Of a stretch of DNA of 64,000 bases, positions 18,691-28,195 are shown piece by piece; position 1 is the first letter of the stretch; every line of letters begins with the position of its first letter. The stretch covers positions 8,000,356 to 8,064,355 of the forward strand of contig NZ_AP018288.1 in the NCBI RefSeq assembly GCF_002368335.1, given 5' to 3'. Both the position numbers and the translations under genes were made by a program. The notes beneath the pieces are model-generated. The model saw only the letters and a list, made by a program, of their open reading frames with translations. It was not told the origin of the DNA and ran no database searches. This DNA is from Nostoc sp. NIES-4103 (GTDB lineage: Bacteria > Cyanobacteriota > Cyanobacteriia > Cyanobacteriales > Nostocaceae).

Positions 18691-18716
18691 TGAAGATGAC
18701 AACTGACAACTAACTC

Positions 18717-21700
18717 CTAACTCCTCCCAACCAAAGTTGTAATTGCTGTGACTAAATCGTCTGGTTCGATGGGTTTGGACAGATGCATTTGAAAGCCGGC
18801 TTTCATGGCTTGTTCAATGTTGGTTTCTCCGGCATAAGCTGTTAAAGCGATCGCTGGTATCAGTTTACCTTTCCCTGTTTGTAATGCTTTGATTTGGTGC
18901 ATCAACATATAGCCATCCATCTCTGGCATTCCAATGTCACTAAGTAAAACATCTGGCTGTGTTTGTGCCAATGCTTCCAGTGCATCCTTGGCTGATGCTA
19001 CGGCAGTGACGTTAGCTCCAAACTGCTCTAGTACAAATGTGTGAAAGTCACGGGTATCTGCGTCATCGTCTACGACTAAGATGTGGATGCCTGTGAGGAT
19101 TTCTATTGTAGGAGCAGTATTTAAGTCAGGATTTAGATCTTTTGTTGTAGCTAATTCTTTCTTAATTAATGGTATCCTGACTGTAAAAGTGGCTCCTTGT
19201 TGTTCACCGGGACTTTCTGCGCAAACGCTGCCACCATGTAGCTCTACTAGGTGACGGACAATTGCTAAGCCTAATCCCAAACCGCCAAACTTCCGGGTTG
19301 TGGTACTGTCAGCCTGACAGAAATATTCAAACACATGAGGCAGGAATTGGGGGCTGATTCCCTTGCCTGTGTCACTGACGGTGATCTGAGCTTGAGTGCC
19401 AATGCGCTCTAGGTGAATTTGTATTTTTCCTTTTTCAGGAGTGAATTTGACAGCATTCGATAATAGATTCCAGAACACTTGCTGTAAACGACCGGAATCA
19501 CCCAAAACTGGCTCTAAAGAAGCATCCAACATTGTGTGAATTTGAATATTTTTAGCTTCAGCTGCCAACCGCACTGTTTCCAATGCTGCTTCAATGACGG
19601 TGACTAAGTGGACAGAAGCGATGTTGAGGTTAAGTTTGCCTTGTAAAATGCGAGAGACATCCAGCAAATCTTCAATGAGTTGAGCTTGTAATTTAGCATT
19701 CCGCTCAATCGTGGCGATCGCATTTTTGATTGCTTCTGGCTTAAACTCGCGGGTCTGTAAGAGTTTCGCCCAACCGAGAATGGGGTTGAGAGGCGATCGC
19801 AATTCATGGGATAATACTGCTAAGAATTCATCTTTGATGCGGTTGGCTTTTTCGGCTTCGGCTCTGGCTGTTTGCTCTAGTTGCAGCAGGCGATCGCGTT
19901 GAGCTTCTGCGGCTTTACGTTCGGAAATGTCTATTACTGAACCAATATAACCTTTGAACTGAGCATCCTCCCCAAACCAAGGGCTACCGACATCCAGGCA
20001 ATAGCGATACTCGCCGTCAGTACGTAATAAGCGGTACTCTACAACAAAAGGTTCGCGGCGTTGGCTTGCTTGCAAAAACACATTCGTGCTATAATCCCAA
20101 TCCTCTGGATGTACAGCATTCAACCAGGCAAATTCCAAACCTGTGTCTTTGGTTTGACCTGTAAAATCGTACCAGCTTTTACTGAGGAAGGTACACTTGC
20201 CATTGGTGTCTGTCACCCAGACCATGAAGGGGGCATTATTAGCCATGTTGCGGAAGCGCTCTTCATTTTCCCGCATAATTTTTTCAGCTTGTTTGCGATC
20301 GCTAATATCTGTGACAAAGACACTTACACCTTCATCAAAGGGATAGATGCGATTCTCAAACCAGCGACCCCAAGTTGGATAATAGTACTCAAATCTGACA
20401 GTGGTTTGTTGGGCGATCGCCTGATGAACTTGAGTATCAAATTCGGTGGCGACGGTATCGGGAAATACTTCCCAAATGTTCCTACCTAGCAGTTCTTCCT
20501 TGGGCTTGCCAACAACTTCTGCCACTCGGTCATTCACAAAGGTATAACGCCAGTGTCGATCCAACACAAAAAACTGGTCTTGGATACCAGCTACGACTCT
20601 CTCTAAATGTGCTTTTGCCACCTGGGCTTCAATTCGCAAATCTTGCTCACGTTCCATGGCTTCGTGCCGCAGCCGAGTCATTTTTAAGGCTGCCTCTACC
20701 CGCGCCAACAATTCACGGGCGGAGAACGGTTTAATCAGGTAATCATCGGCCCCTGCTTCTAACCCTTCTACCCGTGCTTCTTCTCCTGCCCTTGCCGATA
20801 GCATGATAATGGGAACTTTTCGTGTCTGCGGATCGGCTCGTAATGCTTGCAACAGTCCAAAGCCATCTAATCCAGGCATCATTACGTCTGTCAACACCAA
20901 ATCGGGCACATGCCCACGCGCAGCAGACAAAGCAGCCAAACCATCTCCTACAGCTTCCACGTCATACTGTTGACTTAACAACCGCTTGACATAATCGCGC
21001 ATATCTGCATTGTCATCAACTAGAAGAATGCGAGCAGAAGAGGCTGCGGGGAATGGGGAAACTGGAGAGGTTGAGGAACCTGGATAAGATATATATGTGT
21101 AGTCTTCTGGAATCACTTCCCCCCCTGCTCCCCTGCTTCCCCTGCTCCCCCTGCTCTCTTCTTTCGGTAGCCAACGCAAAGCTTCTTCTAAATAGGGAGT
21201 CGCACCTAATGCGGTGGAAGGTAAGGTGCGAGTTGCACTAATCTGCTCAGTAGGTAAATGAGCCGAACCTGTGGGAATTGATACAGTAAAGCAACTACCC
21301 ACTTCCACAACACTTGTCACTTGGACTGTTCCGCCATGCATTCGCACCAATTCCTGCACCAGTGATAAGCCAATTCCTGACCCTTCAAAAGTGCGTCCTT
21401 GCGCTCCTTTGACGCGGTGGAATCGTTCAAATAAGTTGGGGATTTCTGCTGCTGGGATACCAATTCCTGTATCTTGTACTGTCAACTTTACATGGTCGTT
21501 TAACCACTGTAAGCTGACTGCAATTTCTCCTGCCAAGGTAAACTTGAATGCATTAGATAACAGGTTCAGGACAATCTTTTCCCACATCTCCCGATCCACA
21601 TATACTGGTGCTGGCAGGGGAGGACAATTGACTGATAACTGCATTCCGGCTCGTTCTACCGCTGAACGAAATACACTCGCTAATTCTGCGGTGAAAGTAG

Positions 21701-22991
21701 CAAGATCGGTGGGTTCGTATGATGCTTGAACGCGTCCAGCTTCAATACGCGAGAAATCTAACAAAGTATTTACCAGTTTCAAAAGGCGCAGTCCGTTACG
21801 TTGCACCATTTCTAACTGTTCTCGTTCATGGGGTGGAAGCACGTTGGCACAATTAACTAAGGTTTCCTCTAGTGGCCCCAACATCAGAGTGAGGGGGGTA
21901 CGAAATTCGTGACTGACGTTGCTGAAAAAGACGGTTTTAGCGCGATCAATTTCTGCTAACGCTTCGGCACGTTTGCGTTCTTCTTCGTAAGCTTGAGCAT
22001 TGGCGATGCTGGCTGCGATTTGAGATGCAACCAGTTCGATGAATCCTCTATAGTTGTTATCGAAGAGCCGAAACGGGTTCAAACCAGCGATTAGTATACC
22101 AGCTTTTCCTGTCTTACCGGATGGTGCAATGGGTACAGCCACAGCTTGATGGGGCGATCGCTGCCAAACACCACTTGGTAAATTACTAAAATACGCTGGC
22201 AAATTTTCCACCAAGCTGGCTTTATGGGTTTTGATGACTTCGGCAAAGGGCCAAATTCCATCAGCATCAACAGCGACTGTTTTAGGAACTGCTACATGGT
22301 TTTCCTCGATACCACACCTTCCAGCCAGAGAAACTTGCTGTTTATCCGGCTCAACCAGATAAATCATGGCAAAGGGTAAATCGTAAGGGTTGGTTTCCAA
22401 ACAACGCACACTCAGCGTGCAGGCCTCCTCAAATGTCCGCGCATCTGCTGTCCTAGCCGCCAGTTCTCGCAACAGTGTCAACTGACGTTCACCAATGATC
22501 CGCTGGGTGTCATCTGTGTTAGCGCAGATAATTCCGCCTGTGTCGCCTTGGTCATTAGGAATCGGGCTATATGAAAATGTATAATAAGTTTCTTCCGGGT
22601 AGCCAAAGCGCTCCATAATCAGCAGCAGGGCTTCGTCGTAAGTGCCCTCATTCTTCAGCATTGCTGATTCTGCACGCGGCCCTATCTGATCCCATATCTC
22701 CCGCCACACATACTCAGCCGGCTGACCTAGTGCTTCGGGATGTTTACCGCCAATAATAGCCTTGTAAGCGTCGTTATACAGGTTTATCAGTTCTTCGCCC
22801 CACCAAACAAACATTGGTTGACGGGATGTTAGCATAATCCGCACGGCAGTTTTCAAGCTCTGGGGCCACTGGTGTGTTGGGCCAAGAGAGGTTTTCGACC
22901 AGTCCCGTTCCCGCATCCGCGCACCCATTTCACCGCCGCCGAGAAGGAAATTGACATCAGCGTTGCTTGCTGATGTTGGCTCATTCTTCAT
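18717..22991 (-). CDS. Large hybrid sensor histidine kinase (PAS-GAF-HK-REC-PAS-PAS-HK-REC)
   Basis: This 1424-residue cytosolic protein has two complete kinase cores. In order: a PAS-like domain (about 45-165), GAF (about 175-330), HisKA with NVSHEFRTPLTL (His near 361), HATPase (about 465-575), receiver ILLVDDNADMRD with Asp in LVLTDVMMPG (about 700), two PAS domains (about 815-1050), a second HisKA AVLSHELRSPLN (about 1063), HATPase with FGGLGLGLAIVRHLVELHGG, and receiver IHILVVDDDADTRD with Asp in LLSDIGMPE (about 1352). A linker (about 609-650) is repeat-encoded (SRGSRGSRGAGG). The second half is a paralogue of the kinase at 41327. No partner gene is adjacent. Confidence 0.9.
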   Translation of the reverse strand: MKNEPTSASNADVNFLLGGGEMGARMRERDWSKTSLGPTHQWPQSLKTAVRIMLTSRQPMFVWWGEELINLYNDAYKAIIGGKHPEALGQPAEYVWREIWDQIGPRAESAMLKNEGTYDEALLLIMERFGYPEETYYTFSYSPIPNDQGDTGGIICANTDDTQRIIGERQLTLLRELAARTADARTFEEACTLSVRCLETNPYDLPFAMIYLVEPDKQQVSLAGRCGIEENHVAVPKTVAVDADGIWPFAEVIKTHKASLVENLPAYFSNLPSGVWQRSPHQAVAVPIAPSGKTGKAGILIAGLNPFRLFDNNYRGFIELVASQIAASIANAQAYEEERKRAEALAEIDRAKTVFFSNVSHEFRTPLTLMLGPLEETLVNCANVLPPHEREQLEMVQRNGLRLLKLVNTLLDFSRIEAGRVQASYEPTDLATFTAELASVFRSAVERAGMQLSVNCPPLPAPVYVDREMWEKIVLNLLSNAFKFTLAGEIAVSLQWLNDHVKLTVQDTGIGIPAAEIPNLFERFHRVKGAQGRTFEGSGIGLSLVQELVRMHGGTVQVTSVVEVGSCFTVSIPTGSAHLPTEQISATRTLPSTALGATPYLEEALRWLPKEESRGSRGSRGAGGEVIPEDYTYISYPGSSTSPVSPFPAASSARILLVDDNADMRDYVKRLLSQQYDVEAVGDGLAALSAARGHVPDLVLTDVMMPGLDGFGLLQALRADPQTRKVPIIMLSARAGEEARVEGLEAGADDYLIKPFSARELLARVEAALKMTRLRHEAMEREQDLRIEAQVAKAHLERVVAGIQDQFFVLDRHWRYTFVNDRVAEVVGKPKEELLGRNIWEVFPDTVATEFDTQVHQAIAQQTTVRFEYYYPTWGRWFENRIYPFDEGVSVFVTDISDRKQAEKIMRENEERFRNMANNAPFMVWVTDTNGKCTFLSKSWYDFTGQTKDTGLEFAWLNAVHPEDWDYSTNVFLQASQRREPFVVEYRLLRTDGEYRYCLDVGSPWFGEDAQFKGYIGSVIDISERKAAEAQRDRLLQLEQTARAEAEKANRIKDEFLAVLSHELRSPLNPILGWAKLLQTREFKPEAIKNAIATIERNAKLQAQLIEDLLDVSRILQGKLNLNIASVHLVTVIEAALETVRLAAEAKNIQIHTMLDASLEPVLGDSGRLQQVFWNLLSNAVKFTPEKGKIQIHLERIGTQAQITVSDTGKGISPQFLPHVFEYFCQADSTTTRKFGGLGLGLAIVRHLVELHGGSVCAESPGEQQGATFTVRIPLIKKELATTKDLNPDLNTAPTIEILTGIHILVVDDDADTRDFHTFVLEQFGANVTAVASAKDALEALAQTQPDVLLSDIGMPEMDGYMLMHQIKALQTGKGKLIPAIALTAYAGETNIEQAMKAGFQMHLSKPIEPDDLVTAITTLVGRS
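21045..21165. repeat. CCCCTGCT-type repeat in frame within the hybrid kinase gene
   Basis: CCCCTGCTCCCCTGCTTCCC and similar units match the GGGGAGCA repeats found between genes (56940, 61430). They encode a Ser-Arg-Gly-rich linker between the first HATPase and the first receiver. Confidence 0.75.
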
Positions 22992-23294
22992 CGAATGTGA
23001 TTATCTCCCATCAAAATTATCTGTGGGGAAGACGCTGATACTTTTAAACGTCCATTTTCAGGCATATAATAATTATTGCTAATTAGTAATTCGTAATTTT
23101 CGACTTTAATACTAATTCTATCTGAGCCTGCACATTAATGCTTTGAGACTAAAAGTCTAGGGCTACAAAAACAAAGCCTGCCTACCCTTCGGCTTTTGCC
23201 AAGCAGTACACAGGCTGATTATATACATCTTCATCGAGAATTGGTATTAGCAACTATAACAGAGTTGTTGCATAATTCCTACCTTTGCCAATAC
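22992..23294. other. Intergenic region upstream of the hybrid kinase
   Basis: It holds a MITE-like element of family D (23108-23250). The part next to 22991 should hold the kinase promoter; GGGAGA lies about 11 bases before the start. Confidence 0.5.
23108..23250. mobile_element. MITE-like element, family D copy 1
   Basis: The termini are TAATACTAATTC and GAATTGGTATTA, an inverted repeat of 11/12. The interior shows a CCTGCCTACC / AGCAGTACACAGGC potential stem. Other copies of this terminus lie at 31645, 41034, 44155 and 44906. Confidence 0.6.
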
Positions 23295-25982
23295 TTACGC
23301 CAAAATGTACTTAGCAAAGATATCCTGGTTAACAATCGTGTTGTCCTTGTTAAAGTAGGAAAGATGGGCACAAAGCAAGCCAGGCCAGTTTTGTGGGCAA
23401 CCTGTGGGGTTAAGCCATAGATGTTCCTGAGTGATCTCGAACCTATCCTGTAACATACCGCCAATGTGATCGCCCTTGGCATTCAGGTTGATCCATTTGT
23501 TCACCATAGAGGGTCGATGACCGTCCTGATTTTCTGAACGCAAGAACTCACGCACTGGGCCAATTGACAAAGCGCTGCCGACGGTGAAAAAGTTGGAGAC
23601 ACGTCCCTGTAAAGATGAATTTGAATTGGCTTCAAGTTCTCGCAATCCTTCATAGGCAACTACGGTGCCCCAGCTATGGGAAATAATATCGATTGTGTTG
23701 TGATTACTCAGTAGAGGCTTGACAATATTTGTGAAGCGATCAATGATCCGCTGGCGTATTTGGTCATTCAACATATAAATGAGAAAGTCATCGATCGCCA
23801 TCTCCAGATCGCTTTGTATCCAACGAAACTGCATTGCTAAAGGTATCTGCAAACCACCGCTGATATTTGCTGCTAGTTCTTGGCGCTGTCGATCTTCTAA
23901 AATATTTACAATTTCTTGGTGCAATTGCTCTTTCTTCCTAGTGTCAACTGCATCAATGACACCTATTTGAGAAGTAACGCGGGGTTGCTCTGTGTGAGTG
24001 GTATCAACTGCATTACTGACTGTGAGCCTCTTTACCAAATCGCTCCATAGCACCTCCAAGCGTGTGTCACCGAGGTTTCCGTCTTTGAAAACTTCTCCTA
24101 CGTATGGTTGTAAAGCTTGCCACCAATTGTCGGAATAATGCTGCTGATGCTGGCTAATTCCATGTACATATACCAGATAACGCTTGCCAACTATCGGCGG
24201 TGCTACCCACGACACCCAGCTTTCAGCTTTTGCGATCGCATCTATAGATGAAATACTCCTATCTACTATTTGTTGATCTTGCCTAGAAGTGGAAATTCCT
24301 ACAACATCAAAAGCGCGAGCGATCGCTTGTAGTTTAGCATTGCGAATTGGGTTTGCATCATTGCGGAACAAAGTCCGCGCAGCCAATTCGATGGCCCGCC
24401 GACTGTCGCTAAATTGGGAAGTCCGAGACAGATATTGAGTCAGCGCCAAGTAGAAAAGTGCTGCTAGACTTTCGGTATTAAACAGATATGCTCCCTGCTC
24501 ATCTTTGGCTATGATGATGTTGTAGGCAGCTAAGTTGTGAATTCCACTGTTGTAGTGAACGCCTCCCCAATCACCATCTGGAGTTATGGGCAAGTTGAGG
24601 TAATCACGCATATGCCCAGGTTGTCCATATTTAGTCGGATTACTCAGGTCACGGATCGGTATCCCCGTACCCTCTAAGTCTTCTCCCATTTCCCAGTTCC
24701 ATGCAGACAAATCTCGCTTGTCAAAGTAGTTAGAGATGATAATCCCAAAAATATCTGAGTAGGATTCGTTTAAAGCGCCAGATTCACCTGCATACTGAAG
24801 CCGTGCTGTGCGGTCAGTAACTCCGTGAAATATCTCGTGGGCGACAACATCAAGCCCCACAGCATAGGAACGGAACTCACCACCAACTCTCCTCTGACCA
24901 TACACCATTTGCGTTCCTACCCAAGCCGCGTTTCGCCATTCCCGACCGTCCGGACTGTCATTAACGCTTACGCAGTTAATACTGGAAATTAGCGGTTCGC
25001 CTCTGTTGTCGATACCATTGCGGCGCAAAATGTCCCGCAGAAAAGTTGCCACTACTTCTGCATTGGCGTGGGCGCTGACGCCTGCTTTTGCCCACGGATC
25101 TGGCGGATTAGTGACGTAATTACCTGGTAGTAACCCCGAATTCAGGTCTTGAAATTGGAAGTCGTAGGTATGGACATTTAGATCAATGTTTTCTAGTATT
25201 TTTTGACCTCCTACTAAAACACACCAGAATTTCCGCGGCTTATCAAGACCATCTAGCGCCTCATCCTCCTGTGAAGCAGGAGAGGCTGTAGGTGGTGAAA
25301 CTGTAATACTGGGCGTTCTGGGTAGTTGAGCCACCAAGTCACCATTATGTGCGTCAATTAAGTAGTCCATCAACAGCGGCATATGCTCGACCCTTGGCGG
25401 CTTTTGGGTGTCTCGTTGGTACACATCCTCAATGACGTAGATTAAACGCCAGCGATCGACTGCTGGGTCGAAGTAGTAACATAAACGGGGTGTGGTTTCC
25501 AGTGGCTCTAACCCATATCCCGCAAGGATACGAACCTTGTTCAGCGCCTCGGCTGATGAAATCCGCGCTATGGAGTCTACATTCACTGGTTCTCCCAGTG
25601 ACGAGTTGACCGCAAGTAGCTCGTTCCCATTGTCCATTTCGATAGTGATTAAGGAACCGTAGATAGGGATTTTGTTGTATGTCTGGCGAAACTTCACAGT
25701 TTTCGTTGCAGTCAGGGGTAATGTCTCGGTACCCAGAATTTTAAACTCACAGGGAATACGGTTCACCGGTGGTGCAGTAAACTGGGGCAGTTCCTCGCTT
25801 GCTAAAGTCTGATTTAAGTGCAGACGCGCAGCGGTTTCTGAGTCAAGGTTACGCAGACCTACAGCTTGTGTCGTACTAAAAGCAGGTAAAGAAGATCTGC
25901 TACCTCGTAACGCCATAGCCACTCGATGTGAGGTTTCGTCTTCTGCGTGGAAGGCAAAGGCGCGAAGTCCATTCTTATTCAT
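23295..25982 (-). CDS. M4 (thermolysin-like) metallopeptidase fused to a C-terminal alpha/beta-hydrolase
   Basis: This protein has 895 residues. The N-terminus (about 45-220) is an FTP-type propeptide. The catalytic zinc site is HEIFH (382-386) with the third ligand Glu in GALNESYSD (about 405) and the active-site His in GGVHYNSGIHNLAAYN. Residues about 600-895 add a second enzyme-like domain: YLVYVHGISQHQQ (oxyanion HG) and IDIISHSWGTVVAYEGL with nucleophile Ser near 767, plus a late candidate His (LLCAHLSYF). No clear signal peptide precedes the propeptide, which is odd for M4 enzymes. The ribosome site AAGGAAC is well placed. Confidence 0.85.
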   Translation of the reverse strand: MNKNGLRAFAFHAEDETSHRVAMALRGSRSSLPAFSTTQAVGLRNLDSETAARLHLNQTLASEELPQFTAPPVNRIPCEFKILGTETLPLTATKTVKFRQTYNKIPIYGSLITIEMDNGNELLAVNSSLGEPVNVDSIARISSAEALNKVRILAGYGLEPLETTPRLCYYFDPAVDRWRLIYVIEDVYQRDTQKPPRVEHMPLLMDYLIDAHNGDLVAQLPRTPSITVSPPTASPASQEDEALDGLDKPRKFWCVLVGGQKILENIDLNVHTYDFQFQDLNSGLLPGNYVTNPPDPWAKAGVSAHANAEVVATFLRDILRRNGIDNRGEPLISSINCVSVNDSPDGREWRNAAWVGTQMVYGQRRVGGEFRSYAVGLDVVAHEIFHGVTDRTARLQYAGESGALNESYSDIFGIIISNYFDKRDLSAWNWEMGEDLEGTGIPIRDLSNPTKYGQPGHMRDYLNLPITPDGDWGGVHYNSGIHNLAAYNIIIAKDEQGAYLFNTESLAALFYLALTQYLSRTSQFSDSRRAIELAARTLFRNDANPIRNAKLQAIARAFDVVGISTSRQDQQIVDRSISSIDAIAKAESWVSWVAPPIVGKRYLVYVHGISQHQQHYSDNWWQALQPYVGEVFKDGNLGDTRLEVLWSDLVKRLTVSNAVDTTHTEQPRVTSQIGVIDAVDTRKKEQLHQEIVNILEDRQRQELAANISGGLQIPLAMQFRWIQSDLEMAIDDFLIYMLNDQIRQRIIDRFTNIVKPLLSNHNTIDIISHSWGTVVAYEGLRELEANSNSSLQGRVSNFFTVGSALSIGPVREFLRSENQDGHRPSMVNKWINLNAKGDHIGGMLQDRFEITQEHLWLNPTGCPQNWPGLLCAHLSYFNKDNTIVNQDIFAKYILA

Positions 25983-26754
25983 GATGTTGTTCCTTTTAAA
26001 ACTTTTGGAAAAAATCTTGTTTTTACAAGTTTTGAAGTTGTTAAATAACTAGATAAAGAAGCGACAGTCTTGTTTTGGAAACTTGTTAAGATCAGCCAAA
26101 ACACGTTGAATTTGCACAAGTACTTGCTCTGGTAGTTATTTGTCATTAGTCATTTATATTTATAATTGGACTAATGACGGTCTTAACCAGATAATTTCCA
26201 ATTTTGAGAAAAAAACTAGGGTATTTGCTTACCGTAGGTCAACTTCAATGGTTATACAATCTTTAAAACTTCTACAATCCGAAGTTTATATTGACCTATA
26301 TCAATAAAAACATAATTACTCGGCTCTTCCTCTAACTCCAGAGAGAAATAATATGAAGTTGCTTTGTAATTTAAATATCATCAATATATGTAATATTAAA
26401 TTGGTTTTAATTAGAATTATTTCTTCTGCCTCTATCCGCGTCCCTACCGTGTAAAAACAAATGATCTAATTACCTCAAATACAGTTTCGTAGGTTGTGTG
26501 ATACCGTAAGCTCATGTACTCTACTGGCATGACAAAGATAACTAAAAATAGTGCATAAATATAACTCTTGTGGGATGGGCGTCTCGCCCGTCCTAATGGC
26601 AGGCTAGAAGCCCGCCCCACAAGAAAATTTATGGCAACATTTTAGTCTTGCCACGCTACTATGTATGAATGATACATACAAGTTGCTAATCAGAACTGCT
26701 ACTTCTTGAAAAAGTCGTGGATGTAATTGTAATAATTTTTATACAAAATGAAAA
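25983..26754. other. 770-bp AT-rich intergenic region
   Basis: It holds family A element copy 1 (26521-26662) and a stretch of ATTAGTCATTT-type dispersed repeat near 26150. No coding sequence was recognised. The M4 gene promoter is expected near 25990-26100. Confidence 0.5.
26521..26662. mobile_element. MITE-like element, family A copy 1
   Basis: The left end has GGCATGACAA...ACTAAAAATAGTGCATAAAT. The right end, read inverted, is AGTAGCGTGGCAAGACTAAA followed by ATGTTGCCATAAAT. The interior is a long hairpin built on CTTGTGGGATGGGCG and CCCGCCCCACAAG. Copies 2 and 3 lie at 29497 and 48125. Confidence 0.7.
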
Positions 26755-27693
26755 TTAGTATTCAATATCCTCTGAAATTAAGCACTGTTCAAGTGTTGCT
26801 AAAACTGATTGAGAAAGTGTTGAAAAATCGTAGCCACCTTCCAAGCCAAAGAGAATTTTACGAGTTAGTCCCAAACAATATTCAGTGAATAAAGCATAAT
26901 CTTCTGGTTGTAAATTAATACTTGCCAAAGGATCTTCCGCATTGGCATCATAACCAGCGCTAACAATCAATAAATCCGCTTGAAAGTTGGCTAAAAACGG
27001 TACTATCTTTGTTTCCCAAAGTGGTTGATATACACTGATATCACTACCAGGAGGTATTGGTAAATTTAAGACATTATTATGAAAGCCACGCTCAGTTGCT
27101 TTGCCAGTACCGGGATAACAGGGATACTGATGTAGAGAACAGTAGGCAATTTGTGGGTTGGTTTCTACGATCGCTTGAGTACCATTACCATGATGTACAT
27201 CCCAATCAAGGATCGCAACGCGGTTAATTCCGGGTTGTTCTAAGGCATATAAAGCTGCGATCGCGGCGTTGGAAAATAAACAAAAGCCCATTCCTGCATC
27301 ACTTTCAGCATGGTGTCCGGGTGGACGTGCTAAAACAAAAGCCGGATTTTTGCTTGCTAGCACTGCATCAACTCCATCTAGCCAAGCACTCACCGCCAAC
27401 AATGCCACATCATAACTGCGTGGTGAAACAGGCGTATCACCATCTAAATAACCTCCGCCAGTAGAGGCAATTTCCCAGAGTTTTTTAATGTAAGCTGGGG
27501 TATGAGCCTTGACCAACAAAGGCATCAGCGATGGTTTTTCTGCTACTGGTGTGGGTTGTTGCCAAGCAAGTTTTTCTGCAAACACAGCTTTTTTTAGTGT
27601 ATTGGCGATCGCCGTCAGGCGTTCTGGTGTTTCTGGATGGTATTTTCCAGTTTTGTGTTCCAGAAATTCGTCAGAATAAATGATTGGCAGCAT
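26755..27693 (-). CDS. Histone deacetylase family protein (arginase/deacetylase fold)
   Basis: This 312-residue protein has all class II-like HDAC motifs: HPETPERLTAI, RPPGHHAESDAGMGFCLFSNAAIAA with the catalytic His-His pair, VAILDWDVHHGNGTQAI with Asp and His zinc ligands, YPGTGKATE, and IVSAGYDANAEDPL with the second Asp. Bacterial relatives deacetylate acetylpolyamines or other small amides, and some act on proteins; the substrate here is unknown. It is followed by family A copy 1 and is not in an obvious operon. Confidence 0.9.
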   Translation of the reverse strand: MLPIIYSDEFLEHKTGKYHPETPERLTAIANTLKKAVFAEKLAWQQPTPVAEKPSLMPLLVKAHTPAYIKKLWEIASTGGGYLDGDTPVSPRSYDVALLAVSAWLDGVDAVLASKNPAFVLARPPGHHAESDAGMGFCLFSNAAIAALYALEQPGINRVAILDWDVHHGNGTQAIVETNPQIAYCSLHQYPCYPGTGKATERGFHNNVLNLPIPPGSDISVYQPLWETKIVPFLANFQADLLIVSAGYDANAEDPLASINLQPEDYALFTEYCLGLTRKILFGLEGGYDFSTLSQSVLATLEQCLISEDIEY

Positions 27694-28195
27694 AACCCGG
27701 ATTTCTCACAAATGTATATTTATTTTTTTGTTACAGCTATTTTACTTGATCACTAATAATAGCAGGTGCATCCAGGGCAAAAAATCCGTCCTTACCCTAT
27801 CACTTTACTTAGACTAATAGCAAATATAGCAGCCCTCTTTTTATAGCAAAAATATTTTTATGGAAAATATATAGATACAAATACATCTCAACTAATTTCG
27901 GAAATTGCAGGTTTTCTGTCGGAAAACTAAATCAATCTACAATCAAGTTAATTACCAAATTTTCTTGTTTAAGCAGTACACCAAAATGACTCTAAAATAA
28001 ATACCTAAAAACTAGACAACTAATGTGGGTGGCATATAATAAAGTAAGAATACTAAGTTATACAATTTAAAAAAAGAATGCGACAAATAGATTCACAGAA
28101 TCTATGGAGAGTAGGCAATTACCAATGCCAAACCTAAAATCTTAAATCCAAAATGGTATGCTCTACATAAATTTTCATATTTAATGTATTTGTAT
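27694..28195. other. Divergent intergenic region (about 500 bp)
   Basis: AT-rich sequence between the HDAC gene and the thioredoxin-like gene. It should contain both promoters. CTTAAATCCAAAATGG near 28140 resembles dispersed-repeat text. No RNA gene was recognised. Confidence 0.45.
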
